Notes: a model not told the origin generated them from the sequence alone. A DNA stretch of 64,000 nt from Pectobacterium polonicum (GCF_005497185.1 NZ_RJTN01000021.1:22746-86745); one strand, 5' to 3'; positions 1-8,740 are shown, counted from the stretch's first letter. Numbers and translations: made by a program.

Positions 1-331
1 AATTCACGATATCCTCGGCATAGACCGCAATTCTGTCAGCCCATGGCGAGGCAACAACGTTTTCTTTCGCCTGCTGACTAGCAGCGCTATCCAGTTCGAC
101 GGCATCAATTAGAACATGTGGTTCAGAACGCTGTGCGAGCATCAGCGTGAGGAGGCCGGAACCGCTGCCGATATCCAGAATTCGCGTGGCAGAGGAAACC
201 GGAGCCCAGGCTCCCAGCAAAATACCATCGGTTCCCACTTTCATTGCACAGCGATCGTGCGCCACAAAGAATTGCTTGAAGGTAAATCCATCCCGACGCA
301 ATGTCAGTTTATTATCAGCCTGATGACTCAT
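1..331 (-). CDS. trmN6: tRNA1(Val) (adenine(37)-N6)-methyltransferase TrmN6, partial
   Basis: The reading frame begins at the ATG complementary to 329-331 (M-S-H-Q-A-D-N-K) and runs off the left window edge, so only about 110 N-terminal residues are seen. The visible part has a class I SAM-methyltransferase motif I (D-I-G-S-G-S-G-L-L) at about residues 49-57, and an acidic motif II region (D-A-V-E-L-D). The family methylates N6 of A37 in tRNA-Val using SAM. It is divergent from srmB, as yfiC is in E. coli, which supports the call. The C-terminal NPPY-type catalytic motif lies outside the window and cannot be checked. Confidence 0.85.
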   Translation of the reverse strand, partial: MSHQADNKLTLRRDGFTFKQFFVAHDRCAMKVGTDGILLGAWAPVSSATRILDIGSGSGLLTLMLAQRSEPHVLIDAVELDSAASQQAKENVVASPWADRIAVYAEDIVN

Positions 332-465
332 GAAAATAAGATTCCAAACGCAAACCGAAGTAGCATAGGTGAAACATCAGCGCAGGAAAAGTGTCGATGT
401 CTGCTTAAACAGGTGAAGAAATCGGCCAATCCGTCTATAATCGGCGCCCCAAATAGAGGTAGACC

Positions 466-1791
466 ATGACTGTAACCAATTTTTCCGAGCTCGATCTTGA
501 TGAAAGCCTGTTAGACGCCCTGCGTGATATGGGTTATGAACGTCCGACTGCGATTCAAGCCGAGGCAATCCCTCCGGCGATGGAAGGCCGTGACGTGCTA
601 GGCTCCGCGCCAACAGGAACAGGTAAAACTGCCGCTTATTTGCTGCCGGTTTTGCAGCATCTTATCGATTTTCCTCGTAAAAAATCAGGTCCACCTCGTA
701 TTCTGATCCTCACGCCAACCCGTGAACTCGCCATGCAGGTAGCCGATCAGGCGCGTGCATTCGCGGCACATACGCATCTGGATATCGCCACGATCACTGG
801 CGGCGTGGCCTATATGAACCACGCAGAAGTGTTCAGCGAAAATCAGGATGTCGTCGTCGCGACGACGGGTCGTCTGCTGCAATACATCAAAGAAGAAAAC
901 TTCGATTGCCGCGCAGTAGAAACGCTGATTCTGGATGAAGCGGACAGAATGTTGGATATGGGCTTCGCCCAGGATATTGAACACATCGCCGGGGAAACCC
1001 GCTGGCGCAAGCAAACTCTGCTGTTTTCTGCGACGCTGGAAGGGGATGCGATCAAGGATTTCGCCGAGCGTCTGCTCAACGAACCCGTTGAAGTCGAATC
1101 CGATCCTTCTCGTCGGGAACGTAAAAAAATTCTGCAATGGTATTACCGCGCCGACGATCTCAAACACAAAACGGCCCTGCTCTGCCATCAGTTAAAACAG
1201 CCAGATGTTACGCGTTCTATCATCTTTGTACGCAAGCGTGAGCGAGTGCATGAGCTGGTAGCCTGGCTGCGTGAAGCGGGCATTAATTCATGCTATCTCG
1301 AAGGCGAAATGGTGCAAGCTAAGCGTAACGAGGCGATCAAACGTCTCAGCGACGGCCGGGTTAACGTGCTGGTGGCAACAGATATCGCAGCGCGTGGTAT
1401 TGATATTAACGATGTCAGCCACGTATTTAACTTCGACTTGCCGCGCACAGCAGATACTTACCTTCACCGCATCGGCCGAACTGGCCGCGCAGGTCGCAAA
1501 GGCTGTGCCATTTCTTTCGTTGAAGCGCACGATCATCTGCTGCTGGGAAAAATCAGCCGCTACCTGAATGAACCGCTAAAGCCACGCATCGTTGAGGAAC
1601 TCCGCCCAGAGACCAAAGCGCCAAGTGCCAAAACGACGGGTAAACCGTCGAAAAAAGTGCTCGCTAAGCGGAAAGAGAAAAAAGAGAAGGAAAAAGAAAA
1701 AGTTAAAGTGAAGGTCCGCGATCGCGACAGTAAAAATGTTGGTAAACGTCGTCAACCAACGCAGAAAACTAGTGAACCGACCGGCGAATAA
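466..1791 (+). CDS. srmB: ATP-dependent DEAD-box RNA helicase SrmB
   Basis: 441 residues. Q motif near 26-31, Walker A A-P-T-G-T-G-K-T at 48-55, D-E-A-D at 157-160, S-A-T at 188-190 and H-R-I-G-R-T-G-R at 334-341: a full DEAD-box core. The tail (about 385-441) is a low-complexity Lys/Glu-rich, then Arg-rich extension typical of SrmB. SrmB assists early assembly of the 50S ribosomal subunit in the cytoplasm. The start is preceded by AGAGGT at good spacing. The trmN6-srmB-grcA-ung neighbourhood is the same as in E. coli, which separates this from other DEAD-box paralogues. Confidence 0.96.
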   Translation: MTVTNFSELDLDESLLDALRDMGYERPTAIQAEAIPPAMEGRDVLGSAPTGTGKTAAYLLPVLQHLIDFPRKKSGPPRILILTPTRELAMQVADQARAFAAHTHLDIATITGGVAYMNHAEVFSENQDVVVATTGRLLQYIKEENFDCRAVETLILDEADRMLDMGFAQDIEHIAGETRWRKQTLLFSATLEGDAIKDFAERLLNEPVEVESDPSRRERKKILQWYYRADDLKHKTALLCHQLKQPDVTRSIIFVRKRERVHELVAWLREAGINSCYLEGEMVQAKRNEAIKRLSDGRVNVLVATDIAARGIDINDVSHVFNFDLPRTADTYLHRIGRTGRAGRKGCAISFVEAHDHLLLGKISRYLNEPLKPRIVEELRPETKAPSAKTTGKPSKKVLAKRKEKKEKEKEKVKVKVRDRDSKNVGKRRQPTQKTSEPTGE

Positions 1792-1829
1792 ACCGTTGGT
1801 GTGAACACGATAAAAACACAGATGTAAAA

Positions 1830-1849
1830 AAGGGAGCTTCGGCTCCCTT
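1830..1849 (-). terminator. Rho-independent terminator of grcA
   Basis: Perfect 8-bp stem AAGGGAGC/GCTCCCTT with a TTCG tetraloop. On the minus strand it is followed by a run of T, so it suits grcA; on the plus side the T-run is poor, though it may also slow transcription from srmB. Confidence 0.85.
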
Positions 1850-1872
1850 CTTGTTAAAACTTCAGTAACAAC

Positions 1873-2256
1873 TTACAGGCTTGCAGTAAAAGTACGAGCG
1901 ATAACGTCGCGCTGTTGTTCCGGCGTCAGTGAGTTGAAACGAACAGCGTAACCAGACACGCGGATAGTCAGCTGCGGATAGTTTTCCGGGTGCTTAACGG
2001 CATCTTCCAGCGTCTCGCGGCGCAGAACGTTTACGTTCAGGTGTTGACCACCTTCCACACGCACTTCAGGTTTGATTTCCAGCGGAATTTCACGATACTC
2101 GATCTGACCTAGATCGCTCACTGGAACGATTTGATCTTCGCTATAACCCGATTTCGCACACACGCAACGCGCCTGTGATTTTTCTTCATCCAGCAACCAG
2201 AAGGAATTGATCAGAGCGCTGTCGTTAGCCTTGGTGATTTGAATACCAGTAACCAT
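1873..2256 (-). CDS. grcA: Autonomous glycyl radical cofactor GrcA (YfiD)
   Basis: 127 residues. The C-terminal half is the glycyl-radical domain of pyruvate formate-lyase, with the radical site in R-V-S-G-Y-A-V-R-F; the glycine is residue 102, the same number as in E. coli GrcA. The protein acts as a spare part for oxygen-cleaved PflB: it accepts the radical from the PflA activase and restores formate-lyase activity. An N-terminal stretch of about 60 residues replaces the main PflB body. A purine-rich GGAGG-like site precedes the ATG. It is a single gene with its own FNR-type promoter and terminator, consistent with microaerobic or anaerobic induction. Confidence 0.97.
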   Translation of the reverse strand: MVTGIQITKANDSALINSFWLLDEEKSQARCVCAKSGYSEDQIVPVSDLGQIEYREIPLEIKPEVRVEGGQHLNVNVLRRETLEDAVKHPENYPQLTIRVSGYAVRFNSLTPEQQRDVIARTFTASL

Positions 2257-2377
2257 AATTGCCTCCGTAAAACGGCGTGTTATTGTCTTAGTTAAAAACT
2301 AGCGTAGTAAAAATCGCTATCAGCAAAAAACTGCTAAATTTCGTCACGATCGTATAAAACCGTTTGTATCTGCCTCT

Positions 2378-2472
2378 TATATACCAGTCTGATAACTAGA
2401 CATCCTTGACTTAAATCAATTTTAAAACCTTGCAACTTAACCATGCGAGGGCAATATATTGTTTTATATCAA
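2378..2472 (-). promoter_or_regulatory. grcA promoter with two FNR sites
   Basis: Two FNR-like palindromes lie upstream of grcA: TTGACTTAAATCAA (2406-2419) and TTGTTTTATATCAA (2459-2472). Each is close to TTGAT-N4-ATCAA. Their centres (2412.5 and 2465.5) are 53 bp apart, equal to the spacing of the -40.5 and -93.5 FNR sites known at E. coli yfiD. A minus-strand -10 candidate TATATA (2378-2383) sits where a proximal site at -40.5 predicts it, with the start near 2372. In E. coli the near site activates and the far site down-regulates; the same role here is inferred. The rest of 2484-2628 is AT-rich with nothing else recognised. Confidence 0.75.
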
Positions 2473-2631
2473 TTTTACCACCACATCGAATTGCAAATAT
2501 TTTTGTAAATTTTCAATTTTTTTTCAAAAAGAAGCGTTTTAATCCTGACAAAGCGGTTACGATTTTACCTCGCCACGATAGATCGGTAAGCTACCCACAA
2601 CCCCATTCAACCTGTAAAAAAAGAGTGCATG

Positions 2632-3318
2632 ATGGCGACCTCTCTCACCTGGCATGACGTGCTGGCACAAGAAAAACAGCAGCCTTACTTCATCAATACC
2701 CTTGAATTTGTTGGGAAAGAACGAGCTTCGGGTAAGACGATCTATCCTCCGCAGAAAGATGTTTTTAACGCGTTCCGTTTTACCGAACTGCATCAGGTCA
2801 AAGTCGTCATTCTCGGACAAGATCCCTATCACGGCCCGAATCAGGCTCACGGGCTGTCATTTTCTGTACGTCCAGGCGTCCCCGCTCCGCCTTCCCTAGG
2901 TAATATTTATAAAGAGCTGGCAAACGATATCCCTGGGTTTGAAATTCCACGACACGGTTTTCTGCAAAGCTGGGCGGAGCAAGGCGTTCTACTGCTAAAC
3001 ACCGTACTAACGGTTGAGGCCGGGCAAGCGCACTCGCATGCTAATTTGGGCTGGGAAACCTTTACTGACCGCGTTATTGCTGCACTGAATGAACAGCGGG
3101 AAGGTCTGGTCTTTCTCTTGTGGGGCTCTCATGCACAGAAAAAAGGCAACATCATTGACCAACAGCGTCACCACATTCTGAAATCGCCACACCCTTCCCC
3201 ACTGTCTGCACACCGTGGATTTTTGGGCTGTAAGCATTTTTCTCAGGCTAATCAGCTTTTGGAACAGCAAGGGCTATCGCCAATAGACTGGACACCAAGG
3301 CTTCCGGAAGAGATCTAA
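2632..3318 (+). CDS. ung: Uracil-DNA glycosylase Ung
   Basis: 228 residues from the second of two adjacent ATGs; an ATG three bases upstream (2629) adds one Met. Counting from 2632 puts the catalytic Asp of G-Q-D-P-Y-H-G at residue 64, as in E. coli Ung. The C-terminal [10 protein letters not shown] motif, which inserts into the minor groove and holds the catalytic His, is intact, and the length is normal for family 1 UDG. It removes uracil from DNA at the first step of base-excision repair. It is divergent from grcA across a shared 372-bp regulatory gap. Confidence 0.97.
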   Translation: MATSLTWHDVLAQEKQQPYFINTLEFVGKERASGKTIYPPQKDVFNAFRFTELHQVKVVILGQDPYHGPNQAHGLSFSVRPGVPAPPSLGNIYKELANDIPGFEIPRHGFLQSWAEQGVLLLNTVLTVEAGQAHSHANLGWETFTDRVIAALNEQREGLVFLLWGSHAQKKGNIIDQQRHHILKSPHPSPLSAHRGFLGCKHFSQANQLLEQQGLSPIDWTPRLPEEI

Positions 3319-3328
3319 GCGCAACAGT

Positions 3329-3359
3329 TTGGCTGCTTTCAAAGAATGGGGGCAGCCAA
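3329..3359 (+). terminator. Possible ung terminator hairpin
   Basis: TTGGCTGC (3329-3336) can pair with GCAGCCAA (3352-3359) just after the ung stop codon. The loop is long and there is no clean T-run, so it may only be an end-of-transcript hairpin. Confidence 0.35.
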
Positions 3360-3493
3360 CTATCCTTTACAAAGAACCGTTTATAAAAAATCGTTAACAA
3401 GAAGTCGCTCACAAGCGTATTAAGCCAATGAAAAACATTGATTGAATGTGGATAAATCGAAAGGAACAAATGATAGGAAGTAATACGATGATT

Positions 3494-3569
<76 letters not shown>

Positions 3570-3616
3570 ACAACGTGTGGAATGTTCATGATAATCAACC
3601 AAACAGAGGGAGTGTT

Positions 3617-3692
<76 letters not shown>

Positions 3693-3740
3693 GTATCTAA
3701 CAGTATTACCGCAAAGGCAAGTACTGTGCGAACGCGTCGC

Positions 3741-3769
3741 ATAATATGAAACCCGATTAGCAGTGTCAA
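3741..3769 (-). promoter_or_regulatory. Sigma-70 promoter for the tRNA-Ala pair
   Basis: Reading the minus strand: TTGACA (3764-3769), a 17-bp spacer and TATTAT (3741-3746), followed by a GC-rich discriminator GCGACGCG. GC-rich discriminators are typical of stringently controlled stable RNA genes. Confidence 0.85.
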
Positions 3770-3941
3770 CGGCTAAATCCGCTTATCCGATCAACCGCTG
3801 AAAAAGACGCCAAAGGTGAGAAAAAACAGGCGGCAATTTCGGTGTCATATCATTATAAGTACAATAAAAGCTGCCAACGATAACGCGATTTATTATCATC
3901 AATTCACGTTACGCTTCTGTCTTCTATTAAGCACCCAGCAC

Positions 3942-4826
3942 ATGCGCTATTTTCCTATGATTGTATTTTCTCTGATGGTATCTGCGTCTGGCATGTTGCC
4001 CGTTCGGGCACAGCCAACAATTCCTGATATGACCGAACAGGCAAAAGCTCAATTTGATATCAGGCACGTTGAAATGAAAAGCGATGCACAACATGCCTAT
4101 CGGCTTTTCATCGCGCTTCCCCGCCAACCCGCACCTGAAGGCGGTTATCCGGTGCTGTACATGCTGGATGGCAACGCTCAGTTTCCCGTTGCCGTAAACA
4201 GCTATAACGCAAAAAATGGCGCGGCACCGCTGATTATCGCCATCGGTTATCCAATCGATAAACCTTATGATGTTCCCGCCAGAACGCGTGACTACACGCC
4301 GCCGACAACGCTCACCGATCCAGATTTTGCCGCAGGCGGCGAAGCCGAAGCGTTTTACCAATTCCTGCAATCCACGGTAAAGCCCTGGATTGAAACGAAC
4401 TACGTCGTCAATAAACAAAAACAAACGCTGGCCGGGCACTCTTTCGGCGGTCTGTTTACGCTCTATACGCTGTTTAACCACACCGAATCTTTCCAGCGTT
4501 ATGTTGCCGCGAGCCCGTCTATCTGGTGGGGAAATGGCGTCGTGATTCCAGCAAGAATGCCGCTGCTCGCTACACCGCCGCTGTCCATTACCGTCACAGC
4601 TGGGGAAAATGAGGATGAACCCGTCAAAACTCAGGCAGGTAAAGCCGTTGATGAAAAGCGGGCGGAACGGCTCAGCCAAAGAAAAATGGTGGAAAGAGCA
4701 AAAACACTGGTCGCACAGCTCAACGAACAAGGCACAAAAGCCAACTTTATTCTGTTCCCCGGCAAAGGGCATGGTGACGTGATCCCAGATGCTATCAGCA
4801 AAGCAGTCACTATCGCCGGTCAATAA
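3942..4826 (+). CDS. Secreted alpha/beta-hydrolase, siderophore-esterase-like (IroE/Fes-type fold)
   Basis: 294 residues from ATG 3942. A GTG at 3816 would extend the frame but has no ribosome site and would put 42 residues before the signal peptide. Residues 1-23 form a hydrophobic signal ending V-R-A-Q, so periplasmic export is likely. The nucleophile elbow is G-H-S-F-G-G, followed by the Y-V-A-A-S-P-S-I-W-W block seen in Fes/IroE and esterase-D-like enzymes; the C-terminal G-K-G-H-G-D supplies the catalytic His and an acidic segment (E-N-E-D-E) may give the acid. The substrate cannot be read from sequence; ester cleavage of a siderophore or other acyl ester is inferred. It is convergent with gltX. 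Confidence 0.7.
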   Translation: MRYFPMIVFSLMVSASGMLPVRAQPTIPDMTEQAKAQFDIRHVEMKSDAQHAYRLFIALPRQPAPEGGYPVLYMLDGNAQFPVAVNSYNAKNGAAPLIIAIGYPIDKPYDVPARTRDYTPPTTLTDPDFAAGGEAEAFYQFLQSTVKPWIETNYVVNKQKQTLAGHSFGGLFTLYTLFNHTESFQRYVAASPSIWWGNGVVIPARMPLLATPPLSITVTAGENEDEPVKTQAGKAVDEKRAERLSQRKMVERAKTLVAQLNEQGTKANFILFPGKGHGDVIPDAISKAVTIAGQ

Positions 4827-4849
4827 TCATTATCCGATATCATAAAAAA

Positions 4850-4870
4850 CCCCGACATTTTGCCGGGGTC
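4850..4870 (-). terminator. Terminator of gltX
   Basis: ACCCCG (4850-4855) pairs with CGGGGT (4865-4870). On the minus strand the stem is followed by TTTTTT, so it ends gltX; it may also stop read-through from the convergent esterase gene. Confidence 0.8.
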
Positions 4871-4902
4871 TGTTCTGTATAACGCTATTCACGCAATAGC
4901 GA

Positions 4903-6318
4903 TTACTGCTGGGCTTCGCGCTCCGCGATAAACGCCAACGCTTTATCAATACGCGCCAGCGAACGCTGTTGGCCAATCGCCTGCACCGTAACGTCAACGC
5001 CCGGAGACTGACCCGCGCCCGTTACCGCAACGCGCAATGGCATACCGACTTTCCCCATCCCCTGACCCAGCTCATCTGCCGAGCCCTGAATAGCGTGATG
5101 GATGTTCTCCGCTGTCCAATCGGTAATTGCCGCCAGCTTCTCACGAACCAGTTCTAGCGGCTGGCGCGCCACCGGACGCAGATGCTTCTTCGCGGCATCC
5201 GCATCAAACTCAGCAAAATCTTCATAGAAATAACGGCAAGAGTCCGCCATCTCTTTCAGCGTCTTACAACGTTCACCCAGCAAGCCGATCAGTTCACTCA
5301 ACTGCGGCCCGGTGCGCGTATCAATACCCGCTTGCTCAATATGCCATGACAAGTGCGTTGCCACGTATTCTGCTGGCAGATGGTTAATATAGTGATGGTT
5401 CAACCATTGCAGCTTTTCAGTATTGAAGGCGCTCGCCGATTTGTTCACAGCGTCCAGCGAGAACAGCGATTTCATTTCATCAATAGAGAAGATTTCCTGA
5501 TCGCCAGAAGACCAGCCTAAACGCACCAGATAGTTCAGCAGTGCTTCTGGCAGATAGCCGTCATCACGGTATTGCATCACACCGACAGCGCCGTGACGCT
5601 TGGACAATTTCTTACCGTCGTCACCCAGAATCATCGACACATGCGCATATTCTGGCACCGGTGCGCCCAGCGCTTTCAGGATGTTAATCTGACGCGGCGT
5701 ATTGTTGATATGGTCTTCACCACGAATTACGTGCGTAATTTCCATATCCCAGTCATCGATAACAACACAGAAGTTATAAGTCGGTGAACCGTCAGTACGG
5801 CGAATAATCAGGTCATCGAGTTCCTGGTTGCTGAATTCGATCGGCCCACGAATACGGTCATTAAAGATAACCGACCCTTCTTGTGGGTTAAGGAAACGGA
5901 CAACATGTGGCTCATTATCAGCATGATGCTCGTGAGAACCACGGCAACAACCGTCGTAACGTGGCTTATCACCCTTTTCCATCTGCTGCTCGCGCAGTGC
6001 TTCCAAACGCTCTTTAGAGCAGTAGCACTTATAGGCTGTACCGTTTTCCAGCATCTGATCAATAACAGCGTTGTAGCGGTCAAAACGTTTAGTCTGGTAG
6101 TACGGGCCTTCATCCCAGTTCAGGCTCAGCCAGTTCATACCATCCATAATGGCATCAATCGCGTCCTGAGTTGAACGCTCCAAATCGGTATCTTCAATAC
6201 GCAGCACGAACTCGCCGTCCTGATGACGGGCAAACAGCCAAGAGTAAAGTGCGGTACGAGCGCCACCGACGTGAAGATAGCCAGTAGGACTAGGGGCGAA
6301 ACGGGTTTTGATTTTCAT
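4903..6318 (-). CDS. gltX: Glutamyl-tRNA synthetase GltX
   Basis: 471 residues, the same length as E. coli GluRS. HIGH-type signature [10 protein letters not shown] at 9-18 and KMSKS-type signature K-L-S-K-R near 237. Zinc-binding cysteines are visible (C-Y-C...C-C near 98-125). It charges tRNA-Glu with glutamate in the cytoplasm. A class I all-alpha anticodon domain fills the C-terminal part. It is flanked by tRNA-Ala and tRNA-Val/Lys genes, as in E. coli (alaWX, gltX, valUXY-lysV). The start is the ATG followed by K-I-K-T-R-F-A-P-S. Confidence 0.98.
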   Translation of the reverse strand: MKIKTRFAPSPTGYLHVGGARTALYSWLFARHQDGEFVLRIEDTDLERSTQDAIDAIMDGMNWLSLNWDEGPYYQTKRFDRYNAVIDQMLENGTAYKCYCSKERLEALREQQMEKGDKPRYDGCCRGSHEHHADNEPHVVRFLNPQEGSVIFNDRIRGPIEFSNQELDDLIIRRTDGSPTYNFCVVIDDWDMEITHVIRGEDHINNTPRQINILKALGAPVPEYAHVSMILGDDGKKLSKRHGAVGVMQYRDDGYLPEALLNYLVRLGWSSGDQEIFSIDEMKSLFSLDAVNKSASAFNTEKLQWLNHHYINHLPAEYVATHLSWHIEQAGIDTRTGPQLSELIGLLGERCKTLKEMADSCRYFYEDFAEFDADAAKKHLRPVARQPLELVREKLAAITDWTAENIHHAIQGSADELGQGMGKVGMPLRVAVTGAGQSPGVDVTVQAIGQQRSLARIDKALAFIAEREAQQ

Positions 6319-6563
6319 TTGGGATTACAGCCTTATTACGCAACGGCTGTCGGCAAGACCGACATAAGCTCAGAGAACAAAAGTGGGCAACATTCTATCA
6401 CTCTGCTTCGATTCCTCAACGCCGTAACATGTCGCACGCGCTTTTATTCTGGTAGAAATGACCAGATAGTTCGCTGAATTGCTCAGGTATGCAGCACCAG
6501 CGGCGATAAATACGACGCCTTGTCTAATTTTGCAACGAACAATCATTTTAGTTTTAAAAAGCG

Positions 6564-6591
6564 TTGACTCATATTCAAGTATCCCTATAAT
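6564..6591 (+). promoter_or_regulatory. Promoter of the tRNA-Val/tRNA-Lys operon
   Basis: TTGACT (6564-6569), a 16-bp spacer and a perfect TATAAT (6586-6591), followed by the GC-rich discriminator GCGACTCC and 17 bases further on by the first tRNA-Val. A strong, probably stringently controlled promoter. The part of the gap from 6319 to about 6560 carries the gltX upstream region and nothing else I recognise. Confidence 0.85.
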
Positions 6592-6608
6592 GCGACTCCA
6601 CACAGCGG

Positions 6609-6684
6609 GGGTGATTAGCTCAGCTGGGAGAGCACCTCCCTTACAAGGAGGGGGTCGGCGGTTCGATCCCGTCATCACCCACCA
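6609..6684 (+). tRNA. tRNA-Val (anticodon TAC), copy 1
   Basis: 76 nt, encoded CCA, acceptor GGGTGAT/ATCACCC and anticodon TAC in the loop CTTACAA. First gene of a five-tRNA operon. Confidence 0.97.
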
Positions 6685-6742
6685 CTCTTTACTGAAATTA
6701 AGTAAGAGTAGCTCGCTGTGTAGAGTAAGAAGATTTGAGATT

Positions 6743-6818
6743 GGGTGATTAGCTCAGCTGGGAGAGCACCTCCCTTACAAGGAGGGGGTCGGCGGTTCGA
6801 TCCCGTCATCACCCACCA
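6743..6818 (+). tRNA. tRNA-Val (anticodon TAC), copy 2
   Basis: Identical 76-nt gene, exactly 134 bp after copy 1, anticodon TAC, encoded CCA. Confidence 0.97.
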
Positions 6819-6876
6819 CTCTTTACTGAAATTAAGTAAGAGTAGCTCGCTGTGTAGAGTAAGAAGATTTGAGATT

Positions 6877-6952
6877 GGGTGATTAGCTCAGCTGGGAGAG
6901 CACCTCCCTTACAAGGAGGGGGTCGGCGGTTCGATCCCGTCATCACCCACCA
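6877..6952 (+). tRNA. tRNA-Val (anticodon TAC), copy 3
   Basis: Identical 76-nt gene, exactly 134 bp after copy 2, anticodon TAC, encoded CCA. Confidence 0.97.
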
Positions 6953-7010
6953 CTCTTTACTGAAATTAAGTAAGAGTAGCTCGCTGTGTAGAGTAAGAAG
7001 ATTTGAGATT

Positions 7011-7086
7011 GGGTGATTAGCTCAGCTGGGAGAGCACCTCCCTTACAAGGAGGGGGTCGGCGGTTCGATCCCGTCATCACCCACCA
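7011..7086 (+). tRNA. tRNA-Val (anticodon TAC), copy 4
   Basis: Identical 76-nt gene, exactly 134 bp after copy 3. It is followed after 7 bp by tRNA-Lys rather than by another 58-bp spacer. Confidence 0.97.
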
Positions 7087-7093
7087 CTTCTGC

Positions 7094-7169
7094 GGGTCGT
7101 TAGCTCAGTCGGTAGAGCAGTTGACTTTTAATCAATTGGTCGCAGGTTCGAATCCTGCACGACCCACCA
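7094..7169 (+). tRNA. tRNA-Lys (anticodon TTT)
   Basis: 76 nt, acceptor GGGTCGT/ACGACCC, encoded CCA and anticodon TTT in the loop ACTTTTAAT. It lies 7 bp after the fourth tRNA-Val and is presumably on the same transcript, as valUXY-lysV in E. coli. Confidence 0.97.
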
Positions 7170-7408
7170 CTTCCGCAAAGTGATTCCTTCCTGAAGTAAA
7201 TTCACCAAATGTTATATTTTACACGTGTCGTGTAGGTGAGAACCTGCGCTTAGGTTCGAGCCGAGCGAAGCGAGACAGCAACGCGTTAGCGTTGACCCCG
7301 AAGGGGCGAGGCCAAAGGCCGAGTCATCCTGCACGACCCACCACTTCCGCAAAGTGATTCCCCATCTGAAATAAATCCACCAAAAATTATCTATTGCACG
7401 TGTCGTGT
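7152..7408 (+). repeat. Direct repeat of the tRNA-Lys 3' end with a 66-bp hairpin-rich insert
   Basis: The last 18 nt of tRNA-Lys and the following DNA (7152-7233) recur, diverged, at 7326-7408. The first 36 bp are exact (7152-7187 and 7326-7361), and both units end in CACGTGTCGTGT. Before the second unit the T-loop bases GGTTCGA (7253-7259) are present, but 66 bp (7260-7325) separate them from ATCCTGC, whereas in the intact gene GGTTCGA (7145-7151) joins ATCCTGC directly. The insert is a chain of short palindromes: AACGC-GTTA-GCGTT, CCCC-GAA-GGGG and GGCC-AAA-GGCC. The second copy has no 5' half, so it is a tRNA remnant. This and the flanks fill the gene-free stretch 7170-7495. Confidence 0.8.
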
Positions 7409-7495
7409 CGATAAAATCCTGTTTGTTTGCTCTACATTAACTTTCCTAGTATTCGATGAAGCACCGCAGCCTTACTCAGCTACGGCACCTGAATA

Positions 7496-8602
7496 TCACA
7501 CCAGTACGGCTAAATCCGCTGCGTCAAAACCGCGTAATTTATCAGTCTGCCCAGAACGCACTTTTTGCACCCATTGCGCATCAGAGAGCAGGACTCGGCC
7601 GACAGCGATCAAATCAAACTCTTCGCGCTCCATCCGTGCATACAGATTGTCCAGCGCTGCCGTACCTGAACCCTCGCCACCAAACGCCGCAAAGAAATCC
7701 GAGCTCAGTCCTACCGAGCCAACGCTGATTGTCGCCGCACCTGTCAGCTTCTTCGCCCAACCGGCGAAGTTCAACCCTTCAGCCCCGTCAATTTCGGGGA
7801 ATTCCGGCTCCCAGAAACGACGCTGAGAACAGTGGAGAACATCCACACCCGCCTCAACCAGCGGTGCCAACCAGTCCGTCATCTCCTGTGGGGAGGTGGC
7901 AAGCCGTGCGCGGTAATCCTGCTGTTTCCACTGACTCACGCGTAGGATCAGCGGGAAATCGTCACCAATAGCGGTTCGAACCGCGCGAATAATCTCTGCG
8001 GCAAAGTGAGAACGCTCACGGATCGTTGCTCCGCCGAAAACATCTGTACGCTTATTCGTACCCGGCCAGAAGAATTGATCGATCAGATAGCCATGCGCGC
8101 CATGCAACTCCAGCGTGTCAAACCCCAGCCGTTTGGCATCGGCTGCTGCACGGGCGAAAGCCGCCACGGTATCGGCGATAGCTTCTTCCGTCATCACCAC
8201 CCCACGGGACTCATCCGGCCCAACCAGTCCTGACGGGCTTTCAACAGGGGCATCCGGTTCCCAGCCACGACCGTGCGTTGACCCCGTATGCCAAATTTGT
8301 GGGCCAATACGACCACCAGCGGCATGAACCGCTTTAGCCACCGCATCCCAACCAGCCAGCGCTGCCTCACCGTGGAAAAATGGTATTCCTGGCATATTGC
8401 GCGAAGCGGGACGATCGACCACCGTCCCTTCTGTCAGAATCAGTCCTACGCCCCCTTCGGCACGGCGTCGGTAATATTCCGCATTCGCCGAGCCAGGAAT
8501 CCCCTCTTCCGCCATACCCCGTGTCATGGGTGCCATAACGATGCGATTGGGAAGGGTTAGCCCTTTCACCGTGAAGGAACTAAACAGAATATCGTCAGAC
8601 AT
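7496..8602 (-). CDS. NADH:flavin oxidoreductase, Old Yellow Enzyme family
   Basis: 368 residues of the FMN-binding OYE TIM barrel. N-terminal F-S-S-F-T-V-K-G-L-T-L-P-N-R-I-V-M-A-P-M-T-R, the substrate-side H-G-A-H-G-Y-L-I-D-Q-F-F block at about 181-192, and the phosphate-binding I-S-V-G-S-V-G region with A-V-G-R near the end. Family members reduce activated C=C bonds or nitro compounds with NAD(P)H. Ribosome site AAGGAAAT before the ATG. It is divergent from an aldo/keto reductase with a TetR gene beyond, a layout like electrophile-response clusters such as nemRA. It is not clearly NemA itself; the physiological substrate is unknown. Confidence 0.85.
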   Translation of the reverse strand: MSDDILFSSFTVKGLTLPNRIVMAPMTRGMAEEGIPGSANAEYYRRRAEGGVGLILTEGTVVDRPASRNMPGIPFFHGEAALAGWDAVAKAVHAAGGRIGPQIWHTGSTHGRGWEPDAPVESPSGLVGPDESRGVVMTEEAIADTVAAFARAAADAKRLGFDTLELHGAHGYLIDQFFWPGTNKRTDVFGGATIRERSHFAAEIIRAVRTAIGDDFPLILRVSQWKQQDYRARLATSPQEMTDWLAPLVEAGVDVLHCSQRRFWEPEFPEIDGAEGLNFAGWAKKLTGAATISVGSVGLSSDFFAAFGGEGSGTAALDNLYARMEREEFDLIAVGRVLLSDAQWVQKVRSGQTDKLRGFDAADLAVLV

Positions 8603-8740
8603 GGATATTTCCTTTTAAGGTTTAACGCCATAGTGGCGTTGAACATGGATTAAAAACGCAATTCATGCAGTTAAGCAACCCCCATTAGCATTGCTTCTCG
8701 TAACGAGGATACCACTCTGCTTGCACTTATAGATGATGTA

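Larger units (their letters stand above)
6609..7086 (+). repeat. Tandem array of 134-bp tRNA-Val units
   Basis: The tRNA-Val gene plus its 58-bp spacer is repeated with a 134-bp period. The three spacers (6685-6742, 6819-6876, 6953-7010) read identically as well as the four genes. This implies recent unequal crossing-over or ongoing gene conversion, and the copy number is likely to vary between strains. Confidence 0.95.

Noticed and set aside
3927..4823. 298-codon minus-strand frame opposite the esterase gene
   Set aside because: Shadow of the plus-strand gene, which has a signal peptide and intact catalytic motifs.
6609..7086. tRNA-Val array considered as a CRISPR-like repeat array
   Set aside because: Repeats are complete tRNA genes and the spacers are identical to each other.
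7456..8560. Several plus-strand frames opposite the OYE gene
   Set aside because: They are antisense shadows of a well-conserved flavoenzyme gene.
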